DNA from: Haemophilus sp. HMSC068C11
GTDB lineage: Bacteria; Pseudomonadota; Gammaproteobacteria; Enterobacterales; Pasteurellaceae
DNA: 64,000 nt
Assembly: GCF_001815355.1 (NCBI RefSeq)
Contig: NZ_KV820351.1
Location: forward strand, 126,264-190,263
Reading direction: 5' to 3'
In this document: positions 1 to 9,575 of the stretch, piece after piece
Numbering within the stretch: the stretch's first letter is position 1
Layout of the letters: each line of letters starts with the position of its first letter
Notes under the pieces: generated by a model
Seen by the model: only the letters and a program-made list of their open reading frames with translations
Database searches by the model: none
What the model was told of the DNA's origin: nothing
Made by a program: the position numbers and the translations under genes

Positions 1-556
1 ATTAAAATCCCTTGGTGTAAATGATATCGTATTTACTCGTGAGCCGGGTGGTACACCGTTAGCAGAAAAATTGCGCCATTTAATTAAACATGAAACAGAA
101 GAACCTGTTACGGATAAAGCAGAATTATTGATGCTTTATGCGGCACGAATTCAATTGGTAGAAAATGTGATTAAGCCAGCATTGGCAGAAGGCAAAATTG
201 TGCTGGGTGATCGACATGATATGTCTTCACAGGCCTATCAAGGTGGTGGGCGTCAGTTTGACCAAACGCTTATGGCGAATTTAAAAAATATGGTATTAGG
301 CGATTTTGAGCCTGATTTTGTACTGTATTTAGACATTGATCCTGCAGAAGGGCTTGCTCGTGCTAGAGGTCGTGGTGAATTAGACCGCATTGAACAACAA
401 GGACTGGATTTCTTCCATCGTACCCGCCAACGTTATTTGGAATTAGTACAGAACAACCCAAAAACCGCCATTGTTAATGCAGGCCAGCCTTTGGAAAAAG
501 TACAAGCAGACATTCAAAGTGCGGTCAAAAATTGGTGGGTTTCACAAGCAAAATGA
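1..556 (+). CDS. tmk: Thymidylate kinase, 5' end missing
   Basis: Phosphorylates dTMP to dTDP in the dTTP pathway, in the cytosol. The reading frame is already open at base 2, so the start and the N-terminal P-loop (roughly 25-30 residues of a usual ~210) lie before the window; about 184 residues are visible. The [14 protein letters not shown] motif is encoded near bases 38-79. The DR(Y/H) motif appears as DRHDMSS and the arginine-rich LID region as [12 protein letters not shown]. The stop codon overlaps the start of holB (ATGA), a tmk-holB coupling that is common in gammaproteobacteria. Identity is clear; only the start is unknown. Confidence 0.96.
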   Translation, partial: LKSLGVNDIVFTREPGGTPLAEKLRHLIKHETEEPVTDKAELLMLYAARIQLVENVIKPALAEGKIVLGDRHDMSSQAYQGGGRQFDQTLMANLKNMVLGDFEPDFVLYLDIDPAEGLARARGRGELDRIEQQGLDFFHRTRQRYLELVQNNPKTAIVNAGQPLEKVQADIQSAVKNWWVSQAK

Positions 557-1533
557 GCGAACTTTATCCTTGGTTAGTGCCTATTTATCACAAAATTAGC
601 CAAACTTTTAGCGAAGGTTTGGGGCATCATGCATTATTGATTAAAGCTGATCAAGGTCTCGGTGCTGAAGGTTTGTTTGAGGCTTTGACAAAACACATTA
701 TGTGTCAAACGCCAGATAATGCACCTTGTGGCCATTGTCATGCTTGCCATTTAATGGCAGCGCACAGTCACCCTGATTTTCATGTTTTAGCCTCTCAAGA
801 AGGCAAAGACATTGGAGTTGATCAGGTACGGATGATTAATGAAGTTGTCAGCCAACACGCGCAACAAAACGGCAATAAATTAGTATATATTCAAGATGCA
901 GAACGTCTTACGGAAGCGGCAGCGAATGCATTGCTCAAAACCTTGGAAGAGCCACGTCCGAATACGTATTTCTTATTGCAAACAGAACCCTCCTCTTCGT
1001 TGTTAGCGACTATTTACAGCCGTTGCCAGGTGTGGAATGTGCCTTTGCCAACGGAAGCGGAAGCCCTAAATTGGCTTTCTTCTCAATTTCAGGCAGAAAC
1101 ATCAGAATTATTGACCGCACTTGCGATGAATTTGGGGCGCCCACTGTTAGCATTGGAAACTCTCCAGCAAGGATTAATTGAACAACGGAAGAATTTCCTA
1201 CGCCAATTTTGGCTGTTTTATCGTCGTCGTTCGCCTTTGGAAATTTTGCCTTTCTTTGAAAAAGAACGCACTATACAGCAAGTGGATTGGATTTTAGCGT
1301 TTTTAAGCGATGCCATTAAATACAAACTCGAAATACAAAGTGGCTGGCAAACACTTGATCTTAAAACAGGTGTAACTCAATTTGCAGACGAGCAAACAGC
1401 GCTTGGGTTATTAACCGCAAATAAAATTATGCAAAAAGTACGCTCGGATTTACTCACTATCAACGGCGTTAACACAGAATTAATGTTATTAGATGGTTTG
1501 ACAAAGTTAATTACCGACGTATTTAAGGACTAA
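553..1533 (+). CDS. holB: DNA polymerase III subunit delta'
   Basis: Clamp-loader subunit that helps place the beta sliding clamp on primed DNA. The start is taken at the ATG at 553, giving MSELYPWL as in other HolB proteins and a 4-base ATGA overlap with tmk. The protein has 326 residues, close to the E. coli length of 334. Four cysteines ([16 protein letters not shown]) form the zinc module, and the SRC motif is present in IYSRCQVW. The Walker A region is degenerate (ADQGLGAEG), as expected for delta', which does not hydrolyse ATP. A USS core lies inside the gene near 1115. Confidence 0.95.
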   Translation: MSELYPWLVPIYHKISQTFSEGLGHHALLIKADQGLGAEGLFEALTKHIMCQTPDNAPCGHCHACHLMAAHSHPDFHVLASQEGKDIGVDQVRMINEVVSQHAQQNGNKLVYIQDAERLTEAAANALLKTLEEPRPNTYFLLQTEPSSSLLATIYSRCQVWNVPLPTEAEALNWLSSQFQAETSELLTALAMNLGRPLLALETLQQGLIEQRKNFLRQFWLFYRRRSPLEILPFFEKERTIQQVDWILAFLSDAIKYKLEIQSGWQTLDLKTGVTQFADEQTALGLLTANKIMQKVRSDLLTINGVNTELMLLDGLTKLITDVFKD

Positions 1534-1540
1534 ATAAATT

Positions 1541-2323
1541 ATGTTTATCGTAGATTCCCATTGTCATTTAGATGCATTGGATTATGAAAATTTACACAAA
1601 GATATTGCTGATGTAGTGACCAAAGCCAACGCACGAGATGTGAAGCATTTATTGGCGATTGGCGTAACATTAAGCCGTTTTGAAAAAGCTTACCCTGAGT
1701 TAGCAAAATTTCCGAATGTGTCTTTAGCTTGCGGCGTGCATCCATTAGATCTTGAAGAAGAACCTTACGATGCCGATCGTTTATTACGTTTATCCCAAGA
1801 TAAAAAAGTGATTGCAATTGGCGAAATGGGTTTGGATTATTATTACAGTGCAGATAATAAGGCATTGCAGCAAACGGTTTTTGCGGATCAAATCAGAATT
1901 GCTAATGAAGTGGATAAACCCGTGATTATTCATACGCGTTCAGCGCCAGAAGATACCATTGCCATGTTGCGTGAGCACCAGGCAGAAAAGTGCGGTGGAT
2001 TAATTCATTGTTTTACGGAAACCTTAGATTTTGCGAAAAAGGCACTTGATTTAGGGTTTTATATTTCTTGTTCGGGTATTATTACCTTTAAAAATGCGGA
2101 AAGTATTCGTGAAGCTATTCGTTATGTGCCGGTAGATCGTTTGTTAGTTGAAACGGATTCGCCCTACTTAGCACCCGTGCCTTATCGTGGTAAAGAGAAC
2201 CAGCCTGCCTATACGCGAGAGGTGTGTGAATATGTGGCAGCGTTAAAAGGGCTGTCTATGGAAGAATTTGCAAAAATTAGTACACAAAACTTCGAACGTT
2301 TATTTAAAATTAATGTACAATGA
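1541..2323 (+). CDS. ycfH: TatD-family metal-dependent hydrolase (YcfH type)
   Basis: A 260-residue TIM-barrel metallo-hydrolase of the TatD DNase family. Metal ligands are visible: HCH in DSHCHLDA at the N-terminus, the Glu of GEMGLDYYY, His in IIHTRS, His in LIHCFTE, and the catalytic Asp in ETDSPYLAP. It follows holB by 7 bases, the same tmk-holB-ycfH order as E. coli. Family members act as 3'-5' DNases or deoxyribonucleases, but the in vivo role of YcfH is poorly defined. The assignment to the YcfH branch rests on synteny. Confidence 0.9.
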   Translation: MFIVDSHCHLDALDYENLHKDIADVVTKANARDVKHLLAIGVTLSRFEKAYPELAKFPNVSLACGVHPLDLEEEPYDADRLLRLSQDKKVIAIGEMGLDYYYSADNKALQQTVFADQIRIANEVDKPVIIHTRSAPEDTIAMLREHQAEKCGGLIHCFTETLDFAKKALDLGFYISCSGIITFKNAESIREAIRYVPVDRLLVETDSPYLAPVPYRGKENQPAYTREVCEYVAALKGLSMEEFAKISTQNFERLFKINVQ

Positions 2324-2348
2324 TTCATTAATGTCAACGGAGGATTGT

Positions 2349-2873
2349 ATGAATAAGTTTTTTCGATATTTTTTATTTTTAGTATTATTTGTTTTCCATG
2401 GATTTATGTTTGCTGTGGTCAACTATGTTTTTCCGCATTATGATGTAACGCGAGTAACCGGAGTGGAAGTGAAACGTGTGGATAAAGATGGCCCTATTAC
2501 AAAATCGAATCCAGCTGATGGCCCAACGCGCGATGTGTATTTTATTAATACCCAGAATGATGATGGCAAAATCATGGTGTATCGTAATGAAGATACCCGT
2601 TGGGGTTTCCCGTTCTACTTTAAATTTGGTTCAGCGAACTTACAGGCTGAGGTACAAGCTTTAGGTAATGAAAACAAATTAGTGCAAATTAAGTATTACG
2701 GTTGGCGAATGACGATGTTTGATGAATATCGTAATGCCTTGTCAGTAAAAGAAATAAGCGGCGATATGACACCAAGCCATCCGATTTTATCTTGGGTATT
2801 CTATGCCTTCCTATTACTTACCCTTTTCCTTTCTATCCAATTTGTACGTGGCTGGTTCGACAGCGAAAATTAA
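2349..2873 (+). CDS. DUF1523-like membrane protein
   Basis: A 174-residue protein with one hydrophobic segment at about residues 5-27, a soluble region of about 115 residues, and a second membrane segment near 143-165. The start is set at the ATG at 2349 because AGGA lies just upstream and the protein then begins with a membrane helix. An open frame 81 bases longer overlaps ycfH. The central segment contains RDVYFINTQNDDGKIMVYRNEDT, residues split here only to describe a conserved-looking NTQ..G..M.Y.NEDT pattern. I recognise it as DUF1523-like from memory; function is unknown, and the middle domain is probably periplasmic. Confidence 0.6.
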   Translation: MNKFFRYFLFLVLFVFHGFMFAVVNYVFPHYDVTRVTGVEVKRVDKDGPITKSNPADGPTRDVYFINTQNDDGKIMVYRNEDTRWGFPFYFKFGSANLQAEVQALGNENKLVQIKYYGWRMTMFDEYRNALSVKEISGDMTPSHPILSWVFYAFLLLTLFLSIQFVRGWFDSEN

Positions 2874-2974
2874 AGCCTATCAATACTCAGGGCGCGTGTT
2901 GCGCCCTGAAAACATTTCTAATAAAAAATACGCGGTAAATTGACCGCACTTTTAAAACCAACAAAGAGAATATT

Positions 2975-4285
2975 ATGAGTTTATCCGAAGCGATTTTTAT
3001 TTTAATCGTGTTAATTGTGATTAGTGCAATCATGTCATCGGCAGAAATTTCTCTTGCCGGAGCAAGACGCATTAAACTACAAACCTTAGCGAATGAAGGT
3101 AATATTAATGCTGCAAAAGTTTTACAGTTACAAGAGCACCCAGGCCGTTTTATTACTGTGGTACAAATTGGGCTGAATATGGTGGCTATACTCGGTGGTG
3201 TAATTGGTGAAGCGACAATTAGTCTTCACTTACAGAGTTTTTTACATGAATACACTAGGGCGGAATGGGTTGAGCCTGCTTCCTCTTGGCTCGCTTTTTT
3301 CATTGTAACAACGACATTCATTTTATTAGCTGATTTAATTCCAAAGCGTCTTGCACTGATTAATCCAGAAGGCGTAGCGCTTCGAACGGTTGGTATTATG
3401 CAGACGTTTATTTTTATCTTAAAACCAATCGTATGGTTTTTTGATGGAACGTCTAATGTCTTATTCCGTTTAATGCGAGTTTCTACTCAGCGCGAAGATA
3501 ACATGACTCCAGAAGACATTGTGGCGATCGTAGAGGCTGGAGCTGAAGCGGGTGTGCTAAAAACACAAGAGCATTATCTGATTGAAAATATCTTTGAAAT
3601 GCAAGAGCGTACTGTGTCTTCAACCATGACGACTCGTGAAAACATCGTATTTTTAGACCGCACTTTTACTCGTCAGGAAGTGTTGAATACCTTATCAGCA
3701 GACTCTCATTCTAAATTAGTGATCTGTGATAATGGTTTGGACAAGATCTTAGGTTATGTAGAATCACATACCTTATTAACACTCTATCTTCAACAAGAAG
3801 TGGTAGATTTAACAGATAGCCGTTTATTACGCAAAGCGTTATTTATCCCAGATACTCTGTCGCTATACGAAGTATTGGAGTTATTTAAATCAACAGGTGA
3901 AGATTTTGCCATTATCGTTAATGAGTATGCTCTGGTCGTAGGCTTGATTACTTTAAACGATGTGATGAGTATTGTGATGGGCGAATTGGTTTCTAACGAA
4001 GAAGAGCAAATCGTCAGCCGTGATGAAAACTCTTGGTTGATTGATGGGGCAACGCCGCTTGAAGATGTGATGCGTGCTTTAGATATTGAATCTTTCCCTG
4101 ATGAAGAAAACTATGAAACTATCAGTGGTTTTATGATGTATATGTTACGAAAAATCCCGAAAAAAACCGATTTTGTCGTATACGATAAATATAAATTTGA
4201 AGTCATTGATACCGAAAACTTCAAAATTGATCAAATTTTAGTTTCGATTGTCAAAGACAGCGGAGTGAGCAAAGAATCAGCGTAA
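2975..4285 (+). CDS. DUF21/CBS/CorC-HlyC membrane protein, PaeA (YtfL)-like
   Basis: A 436-residue inner-membrane protein of the CNNM/CorC (HlyC) family. The N-terminal DUF21 domain has about four membrane helices and starts with a SSAEISLAGARR motif typical of the family. A pair of CBS domains follows (about 205-340) and then a C-terminal CorC_HlyC domain. Length and order match E. coli YtfL/PaeA (447 aa), which is linked to cadaverine and putrescine export; others in the family act on magnesium or cobalt. Substrate is therefore inferred. A USS (2942) sits in the leader, and the SD is in aaagagaatatt before the ATG. Confidence 0.8.
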   Translation: MSLSEAIFILIVLIVISAIMSSAEISLAGARRIKLQTLANEGNINAAKVLQLQEHPGRFITVVQIGLNMVAILGGVIGEATISLHLQSFLHEYTRAEWVEPASSWLAFFIVTTTFILLADLIPKRLALINPEGVALRTVGIMQTFIFILKPIVWFFDGTSNVLFRLMRVSTQREDNMTPEDIVAIVEAGAEAGVLKTQEHYLIENIFEMQERTVSSTMTTRENIVFLDRTFTRQEVLNTLSADSHSKLVICDNGLDKILGYVESHTLLTLYLQQEVVDLTDSRLLRKALFIPDTLSLYEVLELFKSTGEDFAIIVNEYALVVGLITLNDVMSIVMGELVSNEEEQIVSRDENSWLIDGATPLEDVMRALDIESFPDEENYETISGFMMYMLRKIPKKTDFVVYDKYKFEVIDTENFKIDQILVSIVKDSGVSKESA

Positions 4286-4366
4286 TGCTAGGTGCTGCCT
4301 TGCTTAATCCCCCATTCTAAGTATAATTAACAACGGTTTTAACCGCCTATAAATAAGGAAAATTTA

Positions 4367-4897
4367 ATGTTAAAAAAAATCTCGATATTCTTTGTTGCAG
4401 TAATGCTTGCGGGTTGTTCTTCGATTTCAGATATGACCTCTTACATTCCGTTTATGGGTAAAGACAAAAAAGTCATTAATTTAGATAAAGATAAAATCGA
4501 TCAAAAATCTTACGCGGCAGCTTATGAAGCCACTGTGGCAACCTATAAAGATCGCGTAAACAAGAATTTCTTTGTGGATAATTTTGCAAGTGGTGCAAAT
4601 GACTGGTATCTCGGTCGCATCGTCGTACCAATCAAACAAATTCAAGATAAACTCTACACGGGTGGGCACGACTCTGATGTGTATGCTTACTATAGCGGTG
4701 TGTTACATGCAGAAGCATTACAAACTAACTTCAGCCGTTTAAGTGAAAATTGTTGGCAAAAAGTGGATTCGTCAAGTGTGACGCAAGGGATCTACGATGC
4801 AATGCGTGATTTGCAAAAAGGCAAAGAGCGCGGTGAAAATGACGCCTACATTTCCCAAGGTAGCGAAATGCTACTCAAAGCCTGTACCGGCCAATAA
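4367..4897 (+). CDS. Putative lipoprotein of unknown function
   Basis: A 176-residue protein with a lipoprotein signal peptide: a Lys-rich start, a hydrophobic core, and lipobox LAGC with Cys17 as the predicted lipidated residue. The mature part is soluble, Lys/Asp rich at first, then contains FFVDNFASGANDWYLG and two further cysteines near the end (NCWQK and KACTGQ) that could form a disulfide. It is preceded by AAGGAAAA and followed by a strong terminator. I do not recognise a family. It is probably anchored in the outer or inner membrane and faces the periplasm. Confidence 0.7.
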   Translation: MLKKISIFFVAVMLAGCSSISDMTSYIPFMGKDKKVINLDKDKIDQKSYAAAYEATVATYKDRVNKNFFVDNFASGANDWYLGRIVVPIKQIQDKLYTGGHDSDVYAYYSGVLHAEALQTNFSRLSENCWQKVDSSSVTQGIYDAMRDLQKGKERGENDAYISQGSEMLLKACTGQ

Positions 4898-4906
4898 TCA
4901 ATTTGA

Positions 4907-4940
4907 GCTGTTGATGAGAGACCTCATCAGCAGCTTTTCT
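4907..4940 (+). terminator. Rho-independent terminator after the lipoprotein gene
   Basis: A 13-base inverted repeat (agctgttgatgag / ctcatcagcagct, one G-U pair) with a short loop is followed by a T-rich tract. It lies only about 35 bases before the fruB start. Confidence 0.85.
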
Positions 4941-4971
4941 TTTTTTAAATCATCAATGTGAAGGAGCGAGA

Positions 4972-6489
4972 ATGTTAGAACTTTCGGAAAGCAACATTCA
5001 TTTAAATGCTACGGCAACAAATAAGCTGCAAGCTATTGAAATGGCTGCAAGTGCGTTGGAGCAAGCTGGTAATGTTGAACAAGGCTATTTACAAGGCATG
5101 CTTGGACGTGAACAACAAACCTCCACTTTTTTAGGCAATGGGATTGCGATTCCACACGGTACATTAGAAACCCGTTCGATGGTGAAAAAAACCGGTGTGC
5201 AAGTTTTCCAATTTCCACAAGGTATTGAGTGGGGAGAAGGTAATGTTGCTTATGTTGTGATTGGTATTGCTGCCCGTTCTGATGAGCATCTTGCTTTACT
5301 TCGTCAATTAACGCATGTTTTAGGTGATGAAGACACTGCGGTACAGTTAGCGACATTAACCGATGTTGAAAAATTCCGTGCGATTTTATTAGGTGAAAGC
5401 GATGCTTTTAGCATGACTGAAGAAACATTAAGTTTAGATATTGAAACGCAAAGTTTGCTCACCCTTACCGCCATCAATGCAGGTAAATTACAACAGCAAA
5501 GTACGGTTGAAAATAGCTTTGTTTCTGAAGTGGTATCCAATTCTGCTCTGCCACTAGGTAAAGGTTTATGGGTTACAGATGCCGTATCAGGTAATGTGAA
5601 AAATGCGTTGGCATTCAGTCGTGCGAAAACCATTTTTAATCATAATGGCAAAGCGGTGAAAGGCGTATTGACGATTTCGGCGGTTAATGATCAAATTAAT
5701 GAGACATTAGCGCGTTTATTAGATGATGAAGTCCAAAATATTTTATTAAGTGGTAATACGCAGCAAATTTTGACCGCACTTAATGGTGGTAAAGTGCCTG
5801 TTGCAGCTGCTCAATCTGAAGGTCAAATCGCTACGGGTGCAGTGATTGGGACCTTTACAGTTCGCAATGAACATGGCTTACACGCTCGCCCAAGTGCTGT
5901 GCTTGTTAATGAAGTGAAAAAATTCACCTCCAAGATTACGGTACAAAATCTTACTCGAGAAACCGCACCAGTTAGTGCAAAAAGTTTAATGAAAATCGTG
6001 GCATTGGGTGTAATTCAAGGTCATCGCTTACGTTTTGTTGCGGAAGGTGATGATGCGAAACAAGCCATTGAAGCCTTAGGTAAGATTATTGCGAGTGGGC
6101 TTGGCGAAAGCGTATCTGCCGTACCACCGGCTGAACCCGATACCATTGAAGTAAGCAGCGAGCATGCACCACAAATTCACGAAGAAAACACAGGCTTACC
6201 AGCCGATGCCATTGAAGCGGTATTTATGATTCGTAATGAACACGGTTTACACGCTCGTCCAAGTGCCGTGCTCGTTAATGAAGTGAAAAAATATAATGCG
6301 TCTGTTGCGGTGCAAAACTTAGATCGTGACACCCAATTAGTCAGTGCAAAAAGTTTGATGAAAATTGTGGCGCTCGGTGTCGTGAAAGGTCACCGCCTAC
6401 GCTTCGTAGCGAGTGGTGAAGAAGCTCAACAAGCGATTGAAGGTATTGGTGCAGTCATTGAAAGTGGTTTAGGCGAAGGTCGGGGGTAA
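4972..6489 (+). CDS. fruB: Fructose PTS EIIA-HPr fusion with two HPr domains
   Basis: Phosphoryl carrier protein of the fructose phosphotransferase system; it takes phosphate from enzyme I and passes it to FruA. It has 505 residues, against about 376 for E. coli FruB. The N-terminal EIIA domain carries the active His62 (AIPHGT). A central linker domain follows, then two HPr domains, each with the GLHARPS active-site motif (His304 and His427). The tandem domains are nearly identical in NEHGLHARPSAVLVNEVKK and SAKSLMKIVALGV, so this is a duplication. My recollection is that H. influenzae FruB has the same architecture. SD AAGGAG precedes the ATG. First gene of fruBKA. Confidence 0.95.
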   Translation: MLELSESNIHLNATATNKLQAIEMAASALEQAGNVEQGYLQGMLGREQQTSTFLGNGIAIPHGTLETRSMVKKTGVQVFQFPQGIEWGEGNVAYVVIGIAARSDEHLALLRQLTHVLGDEDTAVQLATLTDVEKFRAILLGESDAFSMTEETLSLDIETQSLLTLTAINAGKLQQQSTVENSFVSEVVSNSALPLGKGLWVTDAVSGNVKNALAFSRAKTIFNHNGKAVKGVLTISAVNDQINETLARLLDDEVQNILLSGNTQQILTALNGGKVPVAAAQSEGQIATGAVIGTFTVRNEHGLHARPSAVLVNEVKKFTSKITVQNLTRETAPVSAKSLMKIVALGVIQGHRLRFVAEGDDAKQAIEALGKIIASGLGESVSAVPPAEPDTIEVSSEHAPQIHEENTGLPADAIEAVFMIRNEHGLHARPSAVLVNEVKKYNASVAVQNLDRDTQLVSAKSLMKIVALGVVKGHRLRFVASGEEAQQAIEGIGAVIESGLGEGRG

Positions 6490-6492
6490 GTG

Positions 6493-7434
6493 ATGGTAAA
6501 AGTAGCAACAATTACCTTAAATGCCGCTTACGATTTAGTCGGGCGTTTGCCTCGTATTGAAATCGGTGAAGTGAATACCGTTGAAACACTCGGTATTTTC
6601 CCTGCCGGGAAAGGTATCAATGTCGCTAAGGTGTTAAAAGATTTGGGCGTAGAGGTAGCCGTTGGTGGCTTCTTAGGTGAAGACAACATTGGTGATTTCG
6701 AAACCCTATTTAAAAAACAAGGATTAGAAGACAAATTCCATCGTGTTGCGGGTAAAACTCGTATTAATGTAAAGATTACGGAAACCGAAGCAGATGTAAC
6801 AGATTTAAATTTCTTAGGCTATCAAATCACCCCAGAAGCTTGGCAGCAATTTACAGCAGATTCATTAGCGTACTGCCAAAACTTTGACATTGTCGCGGTA
6901 TGTGGCAGTTTACCGCGTGGTGTGAGTCCTGAATTGTTTGCTGACTGGCTTAATCAGTTACATAAAGCTGGTGTGAAAGTCGTATTAGATAGCAGTAATG
7001 CCGCACTCGCGGCTGGTTTGAAAGCGCATCCTTGGTTGGTGAAACCAAATCATCGCGAATTAGAAGCGTGGATTGGTTATCCGTTAAATTCTCTTGATGA
7101 AATTATTGCTGCATCCAAAAAACTTAAAGCAGAAGGCATTGCTAATGTGATTATTTCGATGGGGGCAAACGGTTCTTTATGGCTGAGTGAACAGGCTGTG
7201 ATTCAAGCTCAACCACCTAAATGTGAAAACGTAGTGAGCACCGTAGGCGCAGGCGATTCTATGGTGGCTGGCTTAATTTACGGTATTGAAAAAGGCTTAT
7301 CTCAAGCGGAAACCTTAGCGTTTGCGAGTGCTGTTTCCGCCTTTGCGGTTTCACAAAGTAATGTGGGCGTGAGTGATATCGCCTTGCTTGAGCCAATTCT
7401 GGCGAATGTCAAAATTTCTGTGATTGAAGGATAA
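6493..7434 (+). CDS. fruK: 1-phosphofructokinase
   Basis: Phosphorylates fructose 1-phosphate, the product of FruA uptake, to fructose 1,6-bisphosphate. It is a PfkB/ribokinase-family enzyme of 313 residues. Visible motifs are VATITLNAAYDL at the start, the sugar-binding GKGINVAKVL, and the C-terminal GAGDSMVAG anion-hole motif with the catalytic Asp. The ATG at 6493 is chosen over a GTG at 6490 because it matches the family N-terminus. It lies 3 bases after the fruB stop, so translation is probably coupled. Confidence 0.95.
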   Translation: MVKVATITLNAAYDLVGRLPRIEIGEVNTVETLGIFPAGKGINVAKVLKDLGVEVAVGGFLGEDNIGDFETLFKKQGLEDKFHRVAGKTRINVKITETEADVTDLNFLGYQITPEAWQQFTADSLAYCQNFDIVAVCGSLPRGVSPELFADWLNQLHKAGVKVVLDSSNAALAAGLKAHPWLVKPNHRELEAWIGYPLNSLDEIIAASKKLKAEGIANVIISMGANGSLWLSEQAVIQAQPPKCENVVSTVGAGDSMVAGLIYGIEKGLSQAETLAFASAVSAFAVSQSNVGVSDIALLEPILANVKISVIEG

Positions 7435-7438
7435 TGTA

Positions 7439-9115
7439 ATGAATTTGTTTTTAACTCAATCTCCGCAAATTGGTGCGGCAAAAGCCTATTTACTTCGTCA
7501 AGCATTGAGCGAGGTAGCGAAAAAAGCCAATCATACTGTGGTTGAACAAGCCAAAGAGGCGGATTTAGTGATTGTTTTCGGTTCTACTTTGCCAAACTCT
7601 GTTGATCTTGTGGGCAAAAAAGTATTTTTAGCTAATGAAGACGCAGTAATTGCCTCACCAGAAGTGACGCTTACGAATGCTCTCAATCAAGCAGTGGACT
7701 ATGTTCAACCGACTCAAAGTGCGATTGGCTTTGGTGGCATTTTTGGCGTCAAAAATATTGTCGCAGTTACAGCTTGTCCGACAGGGGTTGCGCATACCTT
7801 TATGTCTGCTGAAGCCATTGAAACTTATGCGAAAAAACAAGGGTGGCAGGTAAAAGTCGAAACGCGTGGTCAAGTGGGTGCAGGTAATGAAATTACCCCT
7901 GAAGAAGTTGCTGCAGCAGATTTAGTCTTTGTTGCGGCCGATATTGATGTGCCGTTAGATAAATTCCAAGGAAAACCGATGTATCGTACGTCGACCGGTT
8001 TGGCTTTAAAGAAAACGGCACAGGAATTCGATAAGGCATTTAAAGAAGCGAAAATTTATGAAGGTGGCGCAGCAAAATCTTCTGCTAAATCAGAAGAAAG
8101 TGGCGAGAAAAAAGGCGTCTATAAACATTTGATGACCGGTGTATCGCACATGTTGCCGTTGGTGGTTGCCGGTGGTTTATTAATCGCGATTTCCTTTATG
8201 TTTGGTATTGAAGCCTTCAAAGATGAAACGATTTTCCATGGTATTCCAAAAGCCTTAATGGATATCGGTGGTGGAGCGGCATTCCATCTGATGATTGCAG
8301 TATTTGCCGGCTATGTGGCCTTTTCTATAGCAGACCGTCCGGGGCTTGCGGTAGGTCTTATTGGCGGTATGTTAGCCACCACGGCGGGTGCCGGGGTTTT
8401 AGGTGGGATTATCGCGGGTTTTTTAGCGGGTTATGTGGTGAAAGGATTAAATGCAACCATTAAATTGCCGGCAAGTTTAACTTCCTTAAAACCGATTCTA
8501 ATTCTCCCGCTCTTTGGTACCTTGATTGTTGGTCTTGCCATGATTTATGTGATTAACCCACCGGTTTCACAAATTATGACCACCTTAAGCGATTGGTTAA
8601 AATCCATGGGTGAAGTCAATGCGATGGTGTTAGGCGCGATTATCGGTGCGATGATGTGTATTGATATGGGCGGTCCAGTAAATAAAGCGGCTTATACGTT
8701 CTCCGTGGGAATGTTAGCTTCTCAAGTTCACACACCAATGGCAGCTGCCATGGCAGCCGGTATGGTGCCACCAATTGGGATGGCGATTGCAACTTGGATT
8801 GCTCGCAGTAAATTTACCAGCAATCAACGTGATGCAGGTAAAGCCTCTTTTGTCTTAGGCTTGTGCTTTATCTCTGAAGGGGCATTACCGTTTGTGGCTG
8901 CCGATCCATTACGTGTTATTATTAGCTCGGTTATTGGTGGTGCAACTGCCGGTGCCATTTCAATGGCATTAAATATTTCTCTGCAAGCACCACATGGTGG
9001 TTTATTTGTGATTCCATTTGTTTCTGAGCCATTACTCTACTTAGGGGCAATCGCAACGGGGGCATTATTAACCGGTGTGGTTTACGCGGTGATTAAACCA
9101 AAGGCGACAGAATAG
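7439..9115 (+). CDS. fruA: Fructose PTS permease EIIB'BC
   Basis: Inner-membrane fructose permease that phosphorylates the sugar to fructose 1-phosphate during uptake. The N-terminal EIIB-like duplicate (about residues 1-100) lacks the phosphorylated cysteine. The true EIIB domain begins near 105 with Cys113 in VTACPTGVAHTFMSAE. The EIIC membrane domain occupies about 230-555 with many Gly/Ala-rich helices. It has 558 residues, against 563 in E. coli. Start at ATG 7439, four bases after the fruK stop; upstream in-frame TTG is less likely. Last gene of the operon. Confidence 0.96.
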   Translation: MNLFLTQSPQIGAAKAYLLRQALSEVAKKANHTVVEQAKEADLVIVFGSTLPNSVDLVGKKVFLANEDAVIASPEVTLTNALNQAVDYVQPTQSAIGFGGIFGVKNIVAVTACPTGVAHTFMSAEAIETYAKKQGWQVKVETRGQVGAGNEITPEEVAAADLVFVAADIDVPLDKFQGKPMYRTSTGLALKKTAQEFDKAFKEAKIYEGGAAKSSAKSEESGEKKGVYKHLMTGVSHMLPLVVAGGLLIAISFMFGIEAFKDETIFHGIPKALMDIGGGAAFHLMIAVFAGYVAFSIADRPGLAVGLIGGMLATTAGAGVLGGIIAGFLAGYVVKGLNATIKLPASLTSLKPILILPLFGTLIVGLAMIYVINPPVSQIMTTLSDWLKSMGEVNAMVLGAIIGAMMCIDMGGPVNKAAYTFSVGMLASQVHTPMAAAMAAGMVPPIGMAIATWIARSKFTSNQRDAGKASFVLGLCFISEGALPFVAADPLRVIISSVIGGATAGAISMALNISLQAPHGGLFVIPFVSEPLLYLGAIATGALLTGVVYAVIKPKATE

Positions 9116-9130
9116 CCAATTCTTTGATTA

Positions 9131-9162
9131 AAAAAGTGCGGTAATTTTTAACCGCACTTTTC
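9131..9162 (+). terminator. USS-pair terminator after fruA
   Basis: Two uptake signal cores in inverted orientation (AAAAGTGCGGT and ACCGCACTTTT) with a short AT-rich loop form a strong stem ending in T residues. This is the usual Pasteurellaceae USS-pair terminator. Confidence 0.85.
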
Positions 9163-9200
9163 ATTTATCAGGTATAATTACAATGATTTAGGGATAAATT

Positions 9201-9458
9201 ATGGATAAATACAATAAACTCCGTATTGAATGGGATTGTCGTCGAGGTATGCTTGAGCTGGATAAAATCATCATGCCTTTTTATAAAGCGCATTTTGACC
9301 AATTAACTGACGACAAAAAAGATATTTTTATTCGTTTACTTGCCGCCACGGATTTACAACTTTTTTCGTGGTTTTTTAATGGCAGTCAATCAGACGATGC
9401 CGAAGTGCAAGCGATGGTTGAATATATCCAAGATGTGCAGAAAACGAATGTCTGTTAA
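9201..9458 (+). CDS. sdhE: FAD assembly factor SdhE
   Basis: A small helical protein (85 aa) that promotes covalent FAD attachment to succinate dehydrogenase and fumarate reductase flavoproteins. The diagnostic RGxxELD motif is visible as CRRGMLELD at about residues 14-22, and the acidic C-terminal part matches the SdhE/YgfY family. SD-like AGGGAT precedes the ATG. It lies upstream of rpoE on the same strand but is separated from it by the sigma-E promoter. Formerly called CptB or YgfY. Confidence 0.9.
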   Translation: MDKYNKLRIEWDCRRGMLELDKIIMPFYKAHFDQLTDDKKDIFIRLLAATDLQLFSWFFNGSQSDDAEVQAMVEYIQDVQKTNVC

Positions 9459-9483
9459 TTTTTTTGAAATTTTTTATACATAA

Positions 9484-9513
9484 GGAACTTTTCAATTTTA
9501 ACTCTGTCTGATA
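9484..9513 (+). promoter_or_regulatory. Sigma-E promoter of rpoE
   Basis: GGAACTT at 9484-9490 and TCTGATA at 9507-9513, separated by exactly 16 bases, match the sigma-E consensus (GGAACTT, N16, TCTGA). It predicts transcription from about 9518 and autoregulation of the rpoE operon. Confidence 0.85.
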
Positions 9514-9575
9514 AAGCAACAATAGCTTGCTGTCTTGAATATATGAAGGCGTGTTAGACGTAGCATAGGAGATAT

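Noticed and set aside
4936..4971. Cra (FruR) operator expected before fruBKA
   Set aside because: The short gap after the upstream terminator shows no GCTGAAACGTTTCA-like sequence.
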